The translations under genes and the position numbers were made by a program. This document shows, piece after piece, positions 15,262-21,665 of a stretch of 40,207 nucleotides of DNA (within the stretch, counting starts at the first letter, position 1; each line of letters opens with the position of its first letter). This DNA is from a virus: IMG/VR virus record IMGVR_UViG_3300036857_000341, positions 1-40,207 of that record; one strand, given 5' to 3'. The notes under the pieces were generated by a model that worked only from the letters and a program-made list of their open reading frames with translations, did not search any database and had not been told where the DNA came from.

Positions 15262-15491
15262 TCGCGCACCACCGTGATGCCGCTCGCGCGCAGAGCCCGG
15301 CCCAGGTCGGCCAGGCCGGGGTAGGCTTCGGTGACCGACGCCATGACCGAGCAGTCCGGGCAGGTGATGGCGCCGGGGCCCATCGGCTTGATGTCGGACA
15401 CGTACTCGCCGCAGATGGTCAGGTGGCTGTCGCTGTGCTGGCCGTGGATCTGGTGGTCGGTCATGGCGTAGGTGGTGTTGATCTTGCTCAT
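15258..15491 (-). CDS. Cys-containing mini-protein, first gene of leftward operon E
   Basis: A 77-residue protein. The ATG at 15491 is favoured because GAGGGG lies nine bases upstream; another ATG at 15500 overlaps that site. The sequence has a His-rich start (HQIHGQHSDSHLTICGEY) and ITCPDCSVMASVTEAYPGL, together offering His and three Cys ligands. It ends with a helix-strand pair (LGRALRASGITVVRE). It is the promoter-proximal gene of a five-gene, fully overlapping operon. No family was recognised. Confidence 0.75.
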   Translation of the reverse strand: MSKINTTYAMTDHQIHGQHSDSHLTICGEYVSDIKPMGPGAITCPDCSVMASVTEAYPGLADLGRALRASGITVVRE

Positions 15492-15591
15492 GTCGGACAT
15501 CCCCTCTTCGTCGTGGGTCCCCAGGTGGGTGGGAAGAGCTACAGAGCCGGTCGTCAGCGTCCCTGGACTCCACCCACCTGAGGTGGCCCCG

Positions 15592-15623
15592 AGCGTAGTG
15601 CTACGTGTTGGGAAAAGTCAACC
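15592..15623 (-). promoter_or_regulatory. Operator-promoter, site E (minus strand)
   Basis: Minus strand: -35 TTGACT (15621-15616), an 18-bp spacer, and -10 TACGCT (15597-15592). The imperfect palindrome GGTTG-N8-CAACA (15623-15606) overlaps -35 and spacer. It drives the five-gene operon ending at 14450 and lies back-to-back with the promoter of the HTH regulator. Confidence 0.72.
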
Positions 15624-15645
15624 CCCTTGGAGTGGCTGGTTTAGT

Positions 15646-15671
15646 CAACACATCATGCTAGACTGCCGCCA
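15646..15671 (+). promoter_or_regulatory. Extended -10 promoter giving a leaderless regulator mRNA
   Basis: TGC-TAGACT (15656-15664) is an extended -10. Seven bases downstream of it is the A of the ATG at 15671, so the transcript is predicted to start at the initiation codon. No ribosome-binding site is present before the ATG. A half operator, CAACA (15646-15650), stands eight bases upstream of the -10, as in site E. Confidence 0.68.
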
Positions 15672-15982
15672 TGCCTGAATCGATCACGAGACCTCGTGTC
15701 CGCCTGAGCGACCCGGACAAGCTGCGCCGGGAGCTCCGGCGCCGGTATCCGGACGAGCCCGCTACGGAGCGTAGTTACGCCCGGATGATCGGCGTGACCC
15801 CGGCCACCTGGACGCGCGTGGCCGGCTCGGAGATCGGCTGTGGCGGGATGTTCATCGCGGCCGTGCTCGAGGCTCTGCCGGGCAGCCGGTTCGAGCGCTG
15901 GTTTGAGATTCGCACCGAGCCGGCCAACGTCAAGCCGGCCACCAAGACTCAGCCGGGCCGATCCGGGAAGAGGCCCAGCTGA
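15671..15982 (+). CDS. HTH transcriptional regulator (candidate operator-binding protein)
   Basis: A 103-residue, very basic protein. A helix-turn-helix is suggested by ERSYARMIGVTPATWTRVAG (about residues 37-56), followed by a hydrophobic helix, GMFIAAVLEALP, and a disordered Lys/Pro tail. The form (helix, IGV turn, recognition helix, 'FIAAVL--LP') resembles short phage Cro/C-type regulators. It is divergent from the leftward operon E and appears to be translated from a leaderless mRNA, as many phage repressors are. I infer it may bind the TGTTG-N8-CAACA operators, but nothing in the protein proves specificity. Confidence 0.8.
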   Translation: MPESITRPRVRLSDPDKLRRELRRRYPDEPATERSYARMIGVTPATWTRVAGSEIGCGGMFIAAVLEALPGSRFERWFEIRTEPANVKPATKTQPGRSGKRPS

Positions 15983-16110
15983 GAGACCGGCATGTTGTTT
16001 CCAGACACGCACCGGTCTCACGGGCTGCCCGGTCCGGACAGGGTTCCCCGTCGGACGGAACCTGGTGCCGCGGGCAGCCCACCCCGGAAAAGTCCGACAA
16101 CAGATCCGAC
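15983..16110 (+). other. Structured 5' leader of the next gene
   Basis: No convincing gene. A hairpin with 8-bp arms GAGACCGG (15983-15990) / CCGGTCTC (16012-16019) begins next to the regulator stop. It is followed by a long stem GGGCTGCCC (16022-16030) / GGGCAGCCC (16072-16080) that encloses GTCCG/CGGAC or, alternatively, GTTCC/GGAAC pairings. A 42-codon frame (15992-16120) crosses it but lacks a ribosome-binding site. It could be a leaky terminator plus a regulatory leader. I do not recognise a riboswitch class. Confidence 0.55.
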
Positions 16111-16122
16111 CAGGAGATGATC

Positions 16123-16593
16123 ATGACCGAACAGACACAGCCCACCAGCGGAATGGACGTATCCGCTGAGCCGGCTCCGGTGGACCCCAGCCTTGTGCCG
16201 GACCCCGAGACCATCGTCATCCAGGTGGACGAGGGATGGTACAAGGGCCTGGACGAGGCGACCGCGGAACAGGCAGCCGAGCTCGATCAGCTGCTCGCGC
16301 TGTACGACAGGGCCGAAGCCGAAGCAGATGAGGCGTCCGAGCGGTTCGAGGCCGTCAGGGCGGCATGCAAAGCCATCGCCTACGACCTGGCCAAGCCGGG
16401 GGAGGACACACGCAAGGTCGAGCTGAAGTCGGCCCGGCTGCACGCGCCGCTGGAGATGATCTATGTGGCTGGCCGGAAGACCCTGGACCGGAAGCTGCTG
16501 CAGTCCACCTATCCGGGGCTGGACCTCACGGTGTTCGAGAAGATCGGCAAGCCCAGTTGGTCCATGCGGCGGGGCAAGACAGCTTCGGAATAA
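16123..16593 (+). CDS. Acidic helical protein upstream of nuclease
   Basis: A 156-residue protein. The ATG at 16123 (MTEQTQPTSG) is six bases from AGGAG and preferred over the in-frame ATG at 16117. A Pro/Glu-rich N-terminus is followed by long helices (EATAEQAAELDQLLALYDRA, SERFEAVRAACKAIAYDL) and a basic C-terminal part with RKTLDRKLLQSTYPGLDLTV. Small helical proteins of this sort often precede the exonuclease/SSB genes in actinophages. No motif gives a function. Confidence 0.8.
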   Translation: MTEQTQPTSGMDVSAEPAPVDPSLVPDPETIVIQVDEGWYKGLDEATAEQAAELDQLLALYDRAEAEADEASERFEAVRAACKAIAYDLAKPGEDTRKVELKSARLHAPLEMIYVAGRKTLDRKLLQSTYPGLDLTVFEKIGKPSWSMRRGKTASE

Positions 16594-16666
16594 GGGGGTG
16601 GAGCGGTGTTCGGCGACGGATTCGAATGGGAGTAGGAGAAAATCCCTTGCTGGCAGAGGATCCCTG

Positions 16667-17527
16667 GTGACCCAACCACCGCCAAAGCCCCAGCGCTACA
16701 CGCTGGCTGACGCGATGGCGAGCAGACCCCAGGCGCTGAACGGCAACAGTGCCTGGGGCCAACGCTACGCCGGGCAGGTCCGCCGCATTGTCACCAACCA
16801 CGCCATGCGGGCACCCCGGCAGGTTCAGGTCCACCTGGGTCCCAGCGAGCTGGGTGTGGAATGCGATCTCCAGGTGGTCATGAAACTGCTCGGCTTCCCC
16901 AACACCAACCACGTGGTGGACCCGTGGCCGTCGATCGTGGGAACGGCCGTACATGCCTGGCTGGCCGACGCGTTCAGCTCCTACAACCATCTGGTGGGGC
17001 AGCTTCGGTTTGTGGCCGAACAGCGTGTTGTGCCCTTTCCGGAGCACACCGATTCCCAGGGTCATGCCGGCACGGCCGATCTGTATGACGCGCTCGAGCT
17101 GGCCGTGGTGGACCACAAGATCCTCGGTGAAACATCTATGGCCAAGGTGCGCCGGGATCCGCCGCGCAAGTACAAGGCTCAGCTGTTGCTGTACGCGCTG
17201 GGCTATCGGAGGCTGGGCCTGCCGGTCAACCGCGTGGCACTGGTCGCCTACCCACGCACCACATCCACGCTGAACGGTTTGTACGTCTGGGACCGACCCA
17301 GCTCGGCAGCCGATGACGAGTTGATCAGCGAGGTGCTGGAGGACACCGTTCGGCGTAAGCAGTTGGTGACCGACATCCGCACCGGCCGGACCACGCTGGC
17401 CAAGGTGACCCGGCAACCCGATGACGACGAATGCTACTTCTGCCCGTTCTACCGGCCAGAGGTCGCCAAGCAGCCCGGCCTGCCAGGCTGTCCCGGAACA
17501 GCCCAGGCGCTCAATTCAGTGCTATGA
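16667..17527 (+). CDS. Cas4/RecB-like exonuclease (PD-(D/E)XK, Fe-S type)
   Basis: A 286-residue nuclease. I use the GTG at 16667 with AGAGGA upstream, because the longer frame continues far into the preceding gene. Landmarks are GTAVHAWLAD (His of motif I), GTADLYDALELAVVDHK (the D...D-x-K core) and KYKAQLLLYALGYRRLG (QxxxY motif). A C-terminal cysteine cluster (ECYFCPFY and PGCPG) with an N-terminal GVECD could hold a 4Fe-4S cluster, as in Cas4/AddB-like enzymes. No CRISPR array or other cas gene is present, so a role in phage recombination or end-processing with the SSB-like and SNF2 proteins downstream is most likely. Confidence 0.88.
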   Translation: MTQPPPKPQRYTLADAMASRPQALNGNSAWGQRYAGQVRRIVTNHAMRAPRQVQVHLGPSELGVECDLQVVMKLLGFPNTNHVVDPWPSIVGTAVHAWLADAFSSYNHLVGQLRFVAEQRVVPFPEHTDSQGHAGTADLYDALELAVVDHKILGETSMAKVRRDPPRKYKAQLLLYALGYRRLGLPVNRVALVAYPRTTSTLNGLYVWDRPSSAADDELISEVLEDTVRRKQLVTDIRTGRTTLAKVTRQPDDDECYFCPFYRPEVAKQPGLPGCPGTAQALNSVL

Positions 17528-17542
17528 TGCTTTTACTCAACA
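17520..17542 (+). promoter_or_regulatory. Possible extended -10 promoter with operator, site H
   Basis: TGC-TATGAT (17520-17528) is close to an ideal extended -10. An operator-like element, TGATG-CTTTTACT-CAACA (17525-17542, nine of ten arm bases matching the family), covers the predicted start point. No -35 is seen. The Cys-pair protein at 17565 would be the first gene. Confidence 0.5.
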
Positions 17543-17564
17543 CTCCGACAGCGAGGTAACCGAC

Positions 17565-18029
17565 ATGCCTCGAAAGACTTCCGCCGCAACCACAGGCACC
17601 GCCGCGGCGGATGGTACAGGCTCCCCCGTGATGAGCGGACAAGGGAAAACAGCCGTACCAACCGACGCTACGCCTGGTCATATAGCGGACCAGTCGTTGC
17701 GTATACACATCATCACCAAAACAAACAACGCATACGAAATCTGTTCCGACTGCCGGCACTGGCTGGAACGGCTTGCCGACACGTGCCAGTGCTGTCAGTC
17801 ACACACCCACCGATCGCTCAACCACGGAAGGACATACGTCGATGACGTATCCCCAGCAACCGCTCCCGCCTGGGTACCCCCAGGGCTATCCCCAGCAGGA
17901 GATGCCTGGACAGATTCCGGGCTCCGCTCCCGGCTACCAGCAGCCGACCCCCAGCGCACCTCCGGTGGCAGGCTACCCGGCAAACGCCGGCACCGTTCCG
18001 TATGGGACGAATCCCTCACAGGCTGGTAA
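17565..18029 (+). CDS. Cys-pair hypothetical protein overlapping the next gene
   Basis: A 154-residue frame starting MPRKTSAATTGTAAADG, with GAGG eight bases upstream. A low-complexity Ala/Thr/Gly start leads to IHIITKTNNAYEICSDCRHW and TCQCCQSHTH, which holds paired cysteines and His suited to metal binding. The last 188 bases lie over the Pro/Gln-rich start of the next gene in another frame, and the protein there is Pro/Ser/Arg-rich and unconvincing. The reading frame nevertheless has no earlier stop. The central Cys region is probably real; the exact C-terminus is less sure. Confidence 0.68.
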   Translation: MPRKTSAATTGTAAADGTGSPVMSGQGKTAVPTDATPGHIADQSLRIHIITKTNNAYEICSDCRHWLERLADTCQCCQSHTHRSLNHGRTYVDDVSPATAPAWVPPGLSPAGDAWTDSGLRSRLPAADPQRTSGGRLPGKRRHRSVWDESLTGW

Positions 18030-18891
18030 CGGATTCGCACAACCGAGCAACGCCTACCCACCCCAGGGCGGATACCAGCCCGGCCCACAGCAGTTCCAGG
18101 CGCCCCAGGGCTACCCGCAACAGCAGTGGGGCCAGCCCGGCCCACAGCAGTTCCAACCTGCCGCGCCGGTCCAGCAGTACACGCTGGACGACTTCGGCAG
18201 CCAGCCCAGCGGACCCAACGGCCCCTCGCTGACCAAGCTGGTTCAGGGCAACCAGTGGCCGGTCGGCACCGAGTGGCTGTGCGTGATCAAGCGCGACGTG
18301 ACCGACGCCGACGTGAGCCACCAGACCGAGCTCAACACCAACCGGCCGTTGTTCAACAAGGACGGGTCGGCCAAGCTGTCCATCGCGATCCACGTGGAAG
18401 CGATTCAGATCGTGATGCAGGGCCAGGTCTACCCCAGCCCGAACCACGCTGACGGCAACGGCACGTGGTACATCCAGGGCCGCGCGCGGGACGAGTGGGC
18501 GCGAGCTCGGCAGGAAGCCGGCTGCCCGCCTGGGACGTTCGGCCTGCGCGGTGAGCGCGTACGCGTCAAGCTCGCCGGGCGCCGGCCGATCCCCGGCGTG
18601 CCGCAGCCGGCCAACGACTGGGAGATCCATGTGACACCGGCGAACGGAGTCCAGACCCCGCAACCGGCGACCACCCAGTCGTTGGCGCCACAGCAGGCAC
18701 AGCAACCCGCGGCGGGCCAGGCACTGGCTCCCCAGGTCTCTCCGGTCTGGCAGGCCATGGAGTACGGCGCGGCGTCGGCCCAGCCGGTCGTTCAGCCTGG
18801 TCCGCAGGCAGCCGGACAGCCGGCGCCACCGCCCACCCTGAACGACCGGCAGCAGGCGCTGCTGCAGCAGTTCCAGCAAGGCGGCTCGTAG
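17842..18891 (+). CDS. Probable ssDNA-binding / replication accessory protein with Pro-Gln-Gly tails
   Basis: A 349-residue protein, start with GGAAGGA upstream. Residues 1-115 are low-complexity Pro/Gln/Gly/Tyr (repeats like QGYPQQ and GPQQFQ). A central folded region, about residues 120-265, begins LTKLVQGNQWPVGTEWLCVI and contains LSIAIHVEAIQIVMQGQ and WYIQGRARDEWARARQ, beta-rich and suggestive of an OB-type fold. It is followed by a second Pro/Gln-rich tail ending QALLQQFQQGGS. Position between an exonuclease and a helicase, and intrinsically disordered tails, fit an SSB-like protein, but no signature proves it. Confidence 0.78.
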   Translation: MTYPQQPLPPGYPQGYPQQEMPGQIPGSAPGYQQPTPSAPPVAGYPANAGTVPYGTNPSQAGNGFAQPSNAYPPQGGYQPGPQQFQAPQGYPQQQWGQPGPQQFQPAAPVQQYTLDDFGSQPSGPNGPSLTKLVQGNQWPVGTEWLCVIKRDVTDADVSHQTELNTNRPLFNKDGSAKLSIAIHVEAIQIVMQGQVYPSPNHADGNGTWYIQGRARDEWARARQEAGCPPGTFGLRGERVRVKLAGRRPIPGVPQPANDWEIHVTPANGVQTPQPATTQSLAPQQAQQPAAGQALAPQVSPVWQAMEYGAASAQPVVQPGPQAAGQPAPPPTLNDRQQALLQQFQQGGS

Positions 18892-18931
18892 GGTAGGATT
18901 GGCTCTGCCTGCGTGAGAAGCGTTCACCTGC

Positions 18932-18963
18932 ACAGCCCCCGGTCAGAGTCGTCCGGGGGCTGT
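18932..18963 (+). terminator. Hairpin terminator after the SSB-like gene
   Basis: A perfect 11-bp stem ACAGCCCCCGG (18932-18942) / CCGGGGGCTGT (18953-18963) with a 10-base loop, then GTTGTGTTT. Its last base is the first base of operator G, so termination of the upstream unit and initiation of the next are packed into 60 bp. Confidence 0.85.
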
Positions 18964-18993
18964 GTTGTGTTTACGCAACACCCACGATAAGGT
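18963..18993 (+). promoter_or_regulatory. Operator-promoter, site G (plus strand)
   Basis: Plus strand: -35 TTGTGT (18965-18970), exactly 17 bp, and -10 TAAGGT (18988-18993). The palindrome TGTTG-N8-CAACA (18963-18980) covers -35 and spacer. It drives the gene at 19017 and probably the replication genes. It is the only clear plus-strand member of the family. Confidence 0.78.
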
Positions 18994-19016
18994 TCCTGTG
19001 AGGTAAGGAGAAACCC

Positions 19017-19388
19017 ATGACCACAGACCCATTCGAGCGTGCACGTGCGGTAGCAGAAGCTGTAACCGGTCAGCCGGCCAAGCTCGAGCAGATCACCTCA
19101 CGCGAGCTTGAGATCAACGCACCAGAGCCGACCGAGACCGTGCACGCACTGACCAACGAGCTGCTGGCGGCGCAAGCCCAGCGCGATCTCATGTTGATCA
19201 CGCTGAGTCAGCTGCGTGGTGATCTGCGCAAGCTGGCCGATGCGAACGTGGACGCTCCCAACGTCTGGCGCTGGACCGTGCAGCGGATGGCCAAAAGGCT
19301 GGAGGCCTACACCGGCGCACTCGATCATCTCGAACAGCGAGCCGACACGGGACCGGAAGGCCCTTCCCAGCCACCGGAACCGGCGTAG
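19017..19388 (+). CDS. Helical hypothetical protein, first gene of replication operon
   Basis: A 123-residue protein with an AAGGAG site six bases upstream. It is almost wholly helical, with ERARAVAEAVTGQPAKLEQ, LTNELLAAQAQRDLMLITLS, and RWTVQRMAKRLEAYTGALDH, ending in a Pro/Glu-rich tail. The pattern suggests a coiled-coil oligomer. No family was recognised. Being first behind operator-promoter G, it may be an early regulator or replication accessory. Confidence 0.78.
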   Translation: MTTDPFERARAVAEAVTGQPAKLEQITSRELEINAPEPTETVHALTNELLAAQAQRDLMLITLSQLRGDLRKLADANVDAPNVWRWTVQRMAKRLEAYTGALDHLEQRADTGPEGPSQPPEPA

Positions 19389-19389
19389 G

Positions 19390-19542
19390 CTGGCACGTAC
19401 CGCCGCGCGGTTGGGTCGCCCCCATCTTGGCCGGGAGGACGCGGCGGTGCCAGGCCGGGGGAGCACACCCCCGCGTGCTTCCCCGGTCCACCCTCACATC
19501 ACACAAAGTCATCCCCGGCAGGCCACGCGAAACCTGCCGGGG
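19390..19542 (+). other. Cluster of three strong hairpins between genes
   Basis: Hairpin 1 pairs CTGGCAC (19390-19396) and CGCCGCG (19401-19407) with CGCGGCG (19440-19446) and GTGCCAG (19447-19453), with a four-base bulge. Hairpin 2 is GGGGGAGCAC (19457-19466) / GTGCTTCCCC (19475-19484) with one G-U pair. Hairpin 3 is CCCCGGCAGG (19513-19522) / CCTGCCGGGG (19533-19542). None has a T-tract. The region could be a processed mRNA spacer, an attenuator or an RNA element controlling the helicase operon. Confidence 0.6.
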
Positions 19543-19554
19543 AGAGTGAGTTAG
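19447..19554 (+). CDS. Possible 35-residue peptide inside the hairpin cluster
   Basis: GTG start with GGGAGGA nine bases upstream, encoding a basic, Pro/His/Arg-rich peptide (from MPGRGSTPPRASP to ARNLPGRVS-like ending) and stopping just where the ribosome-binding site of the next small gene begins. Composition could equally be a by-product of the GC-rich hairpins. Kept as a weak candidate. Confidence 0.3.
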   Translation: MPGRGSTPPRASPVHPHITQSHPRQATRNLPGRVS

Positions 19555-19564
19555 GAGATAACCC

Positions 19565-19630
19565 GTGACCACGGTAACACACGGCACCCCGGAACTCGCT
19601 GTCAATCCTCTCCTGACAGAAGGTGCGTAG
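19565..19630 (+). CDS. 21-residue leader peptide coupled to the helicase gene
   Basis: A GTG start with AGGAG eight bases upstream encodes MTTVTHGTPELAVNPLLTEG plus Ala. Its TAG (19628-19630) shares a base with the GTG start of the helicase (TAGTG). The helicase start itself has only a poor ribosome-binding site (GAAGGTGCG), so translation of this peptide probably delivers ribosomes to it. Likely a coupling peptide; an independent function cannot be excluded. Confidence 0.6.
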   Translation: MTTVTHGTPELAVNPLLTEGA

Positions 19631-21492
19631 TGTCGGTGATCACGGGAATCCTGCCCCCACCGGTTACCGCGCTGTCCGCCGTTGTTCCACGTGAAACACT
19701 GCCGTCGGTCTATGTCGAGATGAACGCCAACGCCTCCAAGCTGCTCCTGCTGGCCTCGAGCCCCAGCCATGACGCGATGGCCCACCTGGCCGGCCTGATC
19801 CAGAGCTGCACCCCGCTGTTCGAAAGCTCCGACCCCCCGGGCGGATACGTCTGCCCGCTGTCCTGGTCGGCCGTAGTACAGCTGTCGGCCACGCTGGGCA
19901 CGGCGTGGAACCCCAGCCCGCGCGTGCTGGACTGGATCAAGGCTGAGATCTTGCGTCGCACGAATCAAGCCTCTGACCTTGACTCCCCCCTCCCGCGGCT
20001 CGCGGTGCTCGAGCACCTACCGGAAGGTCTGCGGCCGTACAGCTGGCAAGTGCTGGGTGCCGAGCTGATCGCCACGATGGGCAACCCGATCATCGTGGAC
20101 GACCCCGGCACCGGTAAAACGATCACCGCGATCCTGGGCCTGGTGGAGCGCGCGTCGCGCACACTCGCGCCTCTCGCGCCGGTGCTGGTGGTCTGCCCGG
20201 CCAGCGTGGTGGACGCCTGGGTGGAGGCCTGGCAGACCTGGGCGCCCCACGTCCGCGTGGTGGCCTGGCGCGGCGACAAGCGCCGGCGGTTGCGCCTGAT
20301 CGGCCGCGCGGACGTATACGTGTGCAGCTGGGACATGGCGCGCACCGACGCCGGGCCATCGACGGAAGGCCGGCACCGGCCACTGATCATGCTCGACCCC
20401 GGCGCCATCGTGATCGACGAGGCGCACTACGCCAAGAATCCCCAGGCCGCCCGGACCAAGGCCGTGCGTCGGCTTGCGCGGCTCGCGCACTCCCGGACCG
20501 GCACCGTCATCCCGATGACCGGCACCCCGATCGGCAGCCACGCCGGCGACTTCTGGCCCATCCTCGACCTGGTCGAGCCCGGCGCCTGGCCGAGCAAAGA
20601 ACGCTGGGTGAACCGGTACTGCCTGACCGTCCCAGGCGATTACGAAACCAAGGTGTTGGGCGTCGCCCCGGCCGCCGAGCCGGAGTTTCGCAAGACCCTG
20701 CTGGGCCAGATGCGCCGCGTGGCCAAGGCCGATGCCCTGTCCGAGCTGCCGCCCAAGGTGCACTCGGTCCGCACGGTCGAGCTGCCGGCGGCCGCGCGAG
20801 CGGCGTACGACTCCATGGAGTCCGACATGGTCGCCGAGCTCGCGGACGGCGGCGAGGTATCGATCATGTGGAAGCTGGCGGCGCTAGGTGCGCTGTGCCA
20901 GATGGCCAGCGCCACCGCGGCGGACGTTGAGGTCACCTACGGCCCGGACCGCGACGAACTCGGCGAGTTCAAGCGACACCAGCACGTCATCCTGTCAGCC
21001 CCCAGCTGGAAGGTGGACGCTCTGCTGGAGGTGATGGCCGAACGCCCCGGACAACCAGTCGTCTGCTTCGCCCCGTCCAAACAGCTGGTCGAGCTCGCCG
21101 GCGCGGCAGCGGCCAAAGCCGGCTACCGAGTGGGCTACATCGTCGGCGGCCAAAGCTCGGCCACGCGCACCGGTGCCATTCGCGCGTTTCAAGCCGGCGA
21201 GCTCGATCTGATTTGTGTCACCACCAAGGCCGGCGGCGTCGGCATCACACTCACCCGCTCGAGCTGCGCGGTATTCCTGCAACGCCCCTGGTCCATGGTG
21301 GACGCCGTCCAGGCAGAGGACCGGCTCCACCGCATCGGAGCCGAGGGCCACGAGTCCATCGAGATCATCGACATCGTGGCGAAAGACACTATTGACACCC
21401 GTATCCGCTCTGTCCTGAAAGACAAAGCCAGCAACCTGGCCGATCTGGTGCAAGACCCCAGAGTGGTCAACGACCTGTTCGGAGGAAAGTAA
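19630..21492 (+). CDS. SNF2-family DNA helicase/translocase
   Basis: A 620-residue ATPase with a GTG start overlapping the small upstream ORF. Motif I is VDDPGTGKT (about residue 157), motif II DEAH (about 263), motif III PMTGTP (about 296), motif V TKAGGVGITLT (about 531) and motif VI QAEDRLHRIG (about 563). The order and spacing are those of SF2/SNF2 proteins. It begins with a 130-residue N-terminal region lacking a known motif. Such enzymes move along duplex DNA and take part in replication fork remodelling or recombination. It lies upstream of a RuvC-like resolvase, a methyltransferase and the polymerase fusion. A parS-like site lies inside its first codons. Confidence 0.93.
   Translation: MSVITGILPPPVTALSAVVPRETLPSVYVEMNANASKLLLLASSPSHDAMAHLAGLIQSCTPLFESSDPPGGYVCPLSWSAVVQLSATLGTAWNPSPRVLDWIKAEILRRTNQASDLDSPLPRLAVLEHLPEGLRPYSWQVLGAELIATMGNPIIVDDPGTGKTITAILGLVERASRTLAPLAPVLVVCPASVVDAWVEAWQTWAPHVRVVAWRGDKRRRLRLIGRADVYVCSWDMARTDAGPSTEGRHRPLIMLDPGAIVIDEAHYAKNPQAARTKAVRRLARLAHSRTGTVIPMTGTPIGSHAGDFWPILDLVEPGAWPSKERWVNRYCLTVPGDYETKVLGVAPAAEPEFRKTLLGQMRRVAKADALSELPPKVHSVRTVELPAAARAAYDSMESDMVAELADGGEVSIMWKLAALGALCQMASATAADVEVTYGPDRDELGEFKRHQHVILSAPSWKVDALLEVMAERPGQPVVCFAPSKQLVELAGAAAAKAGYRVGYIVGGQSSATRTGAIRAFQAGELDLICVTTKAGGVGITLTRSSCAVFLQRPWSMVDAVQAEDRLHRIGAEGHESIEIIDIVAKDTIDTRIRSVLKDKASNLADLVQDPRVVNDLFGGK
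19683..19698. promoter_or_regulatory. parS-like ParB-binding site
   Basis: TGTTCCACGTGAAACA agrees at every position with the chromosomal parS consensus TGTTNCACGTGAAACA and contains the CACGTG core. It sits in the coding sequence of the helicase (Val-Pro-Arg-Glu-Thr codons). I recognise no ParB or ParA in this genome, so any binding protein would be the host's. Confidence 0.7.
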
Positions 21493-21665
21493 TGCTTGAC
21501 AAAGATGCTCTCATAGGCGCTCTCACAGTAGCTCTCTGGGAGAGAAACGAGCAACTCTACGCCCAAGGTCACGCACGAGAGGTTTGGCCTGCAACCCATT
21601 TCGAACCAGAGGCTGAACGGCTGGTCGAGATCATGCTCAAGGAACTTGGGGCAAGGGATGATTGA
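21492..21665 (+). CDS. 57-residue acidic helical protein
   Basis: A small gene tightly fitted between the helicase (TAATG overlap at 21490-21494) and the RuvC-like gene (eight-base overlap). GGAGGAAAG precedes the ATG. The sequence starts MLDKDALIGALTVALWERNE, continues with a HAREVWPATHFEPEAER stretch and ends with an acidic helix (LVEIMLKELGARDD). No family was recognised. Spacing and the strong ribosome-binding site make it a real gene. Confidence 0.78.
   Translation: MLDKDALIGALTVALWERNEQLYAQGHAREVWPATHFEPEAERLVEIMLKELGARDD

Noticed and set aside
15058-15573. A 171-codon minus-strand frame as one gene
   Set aside because: Only its last 67 codons behave like protein (paired cysteines, GTGA and ATGA overlaps). 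The first part is a shadow of the Cys protein at 15258-15491.
16606-16635. Nine-codon peptide before the Cas4-like nuclease
   Set aside because: GTG start with a G-rich upstream region, but too short to support without translation data.
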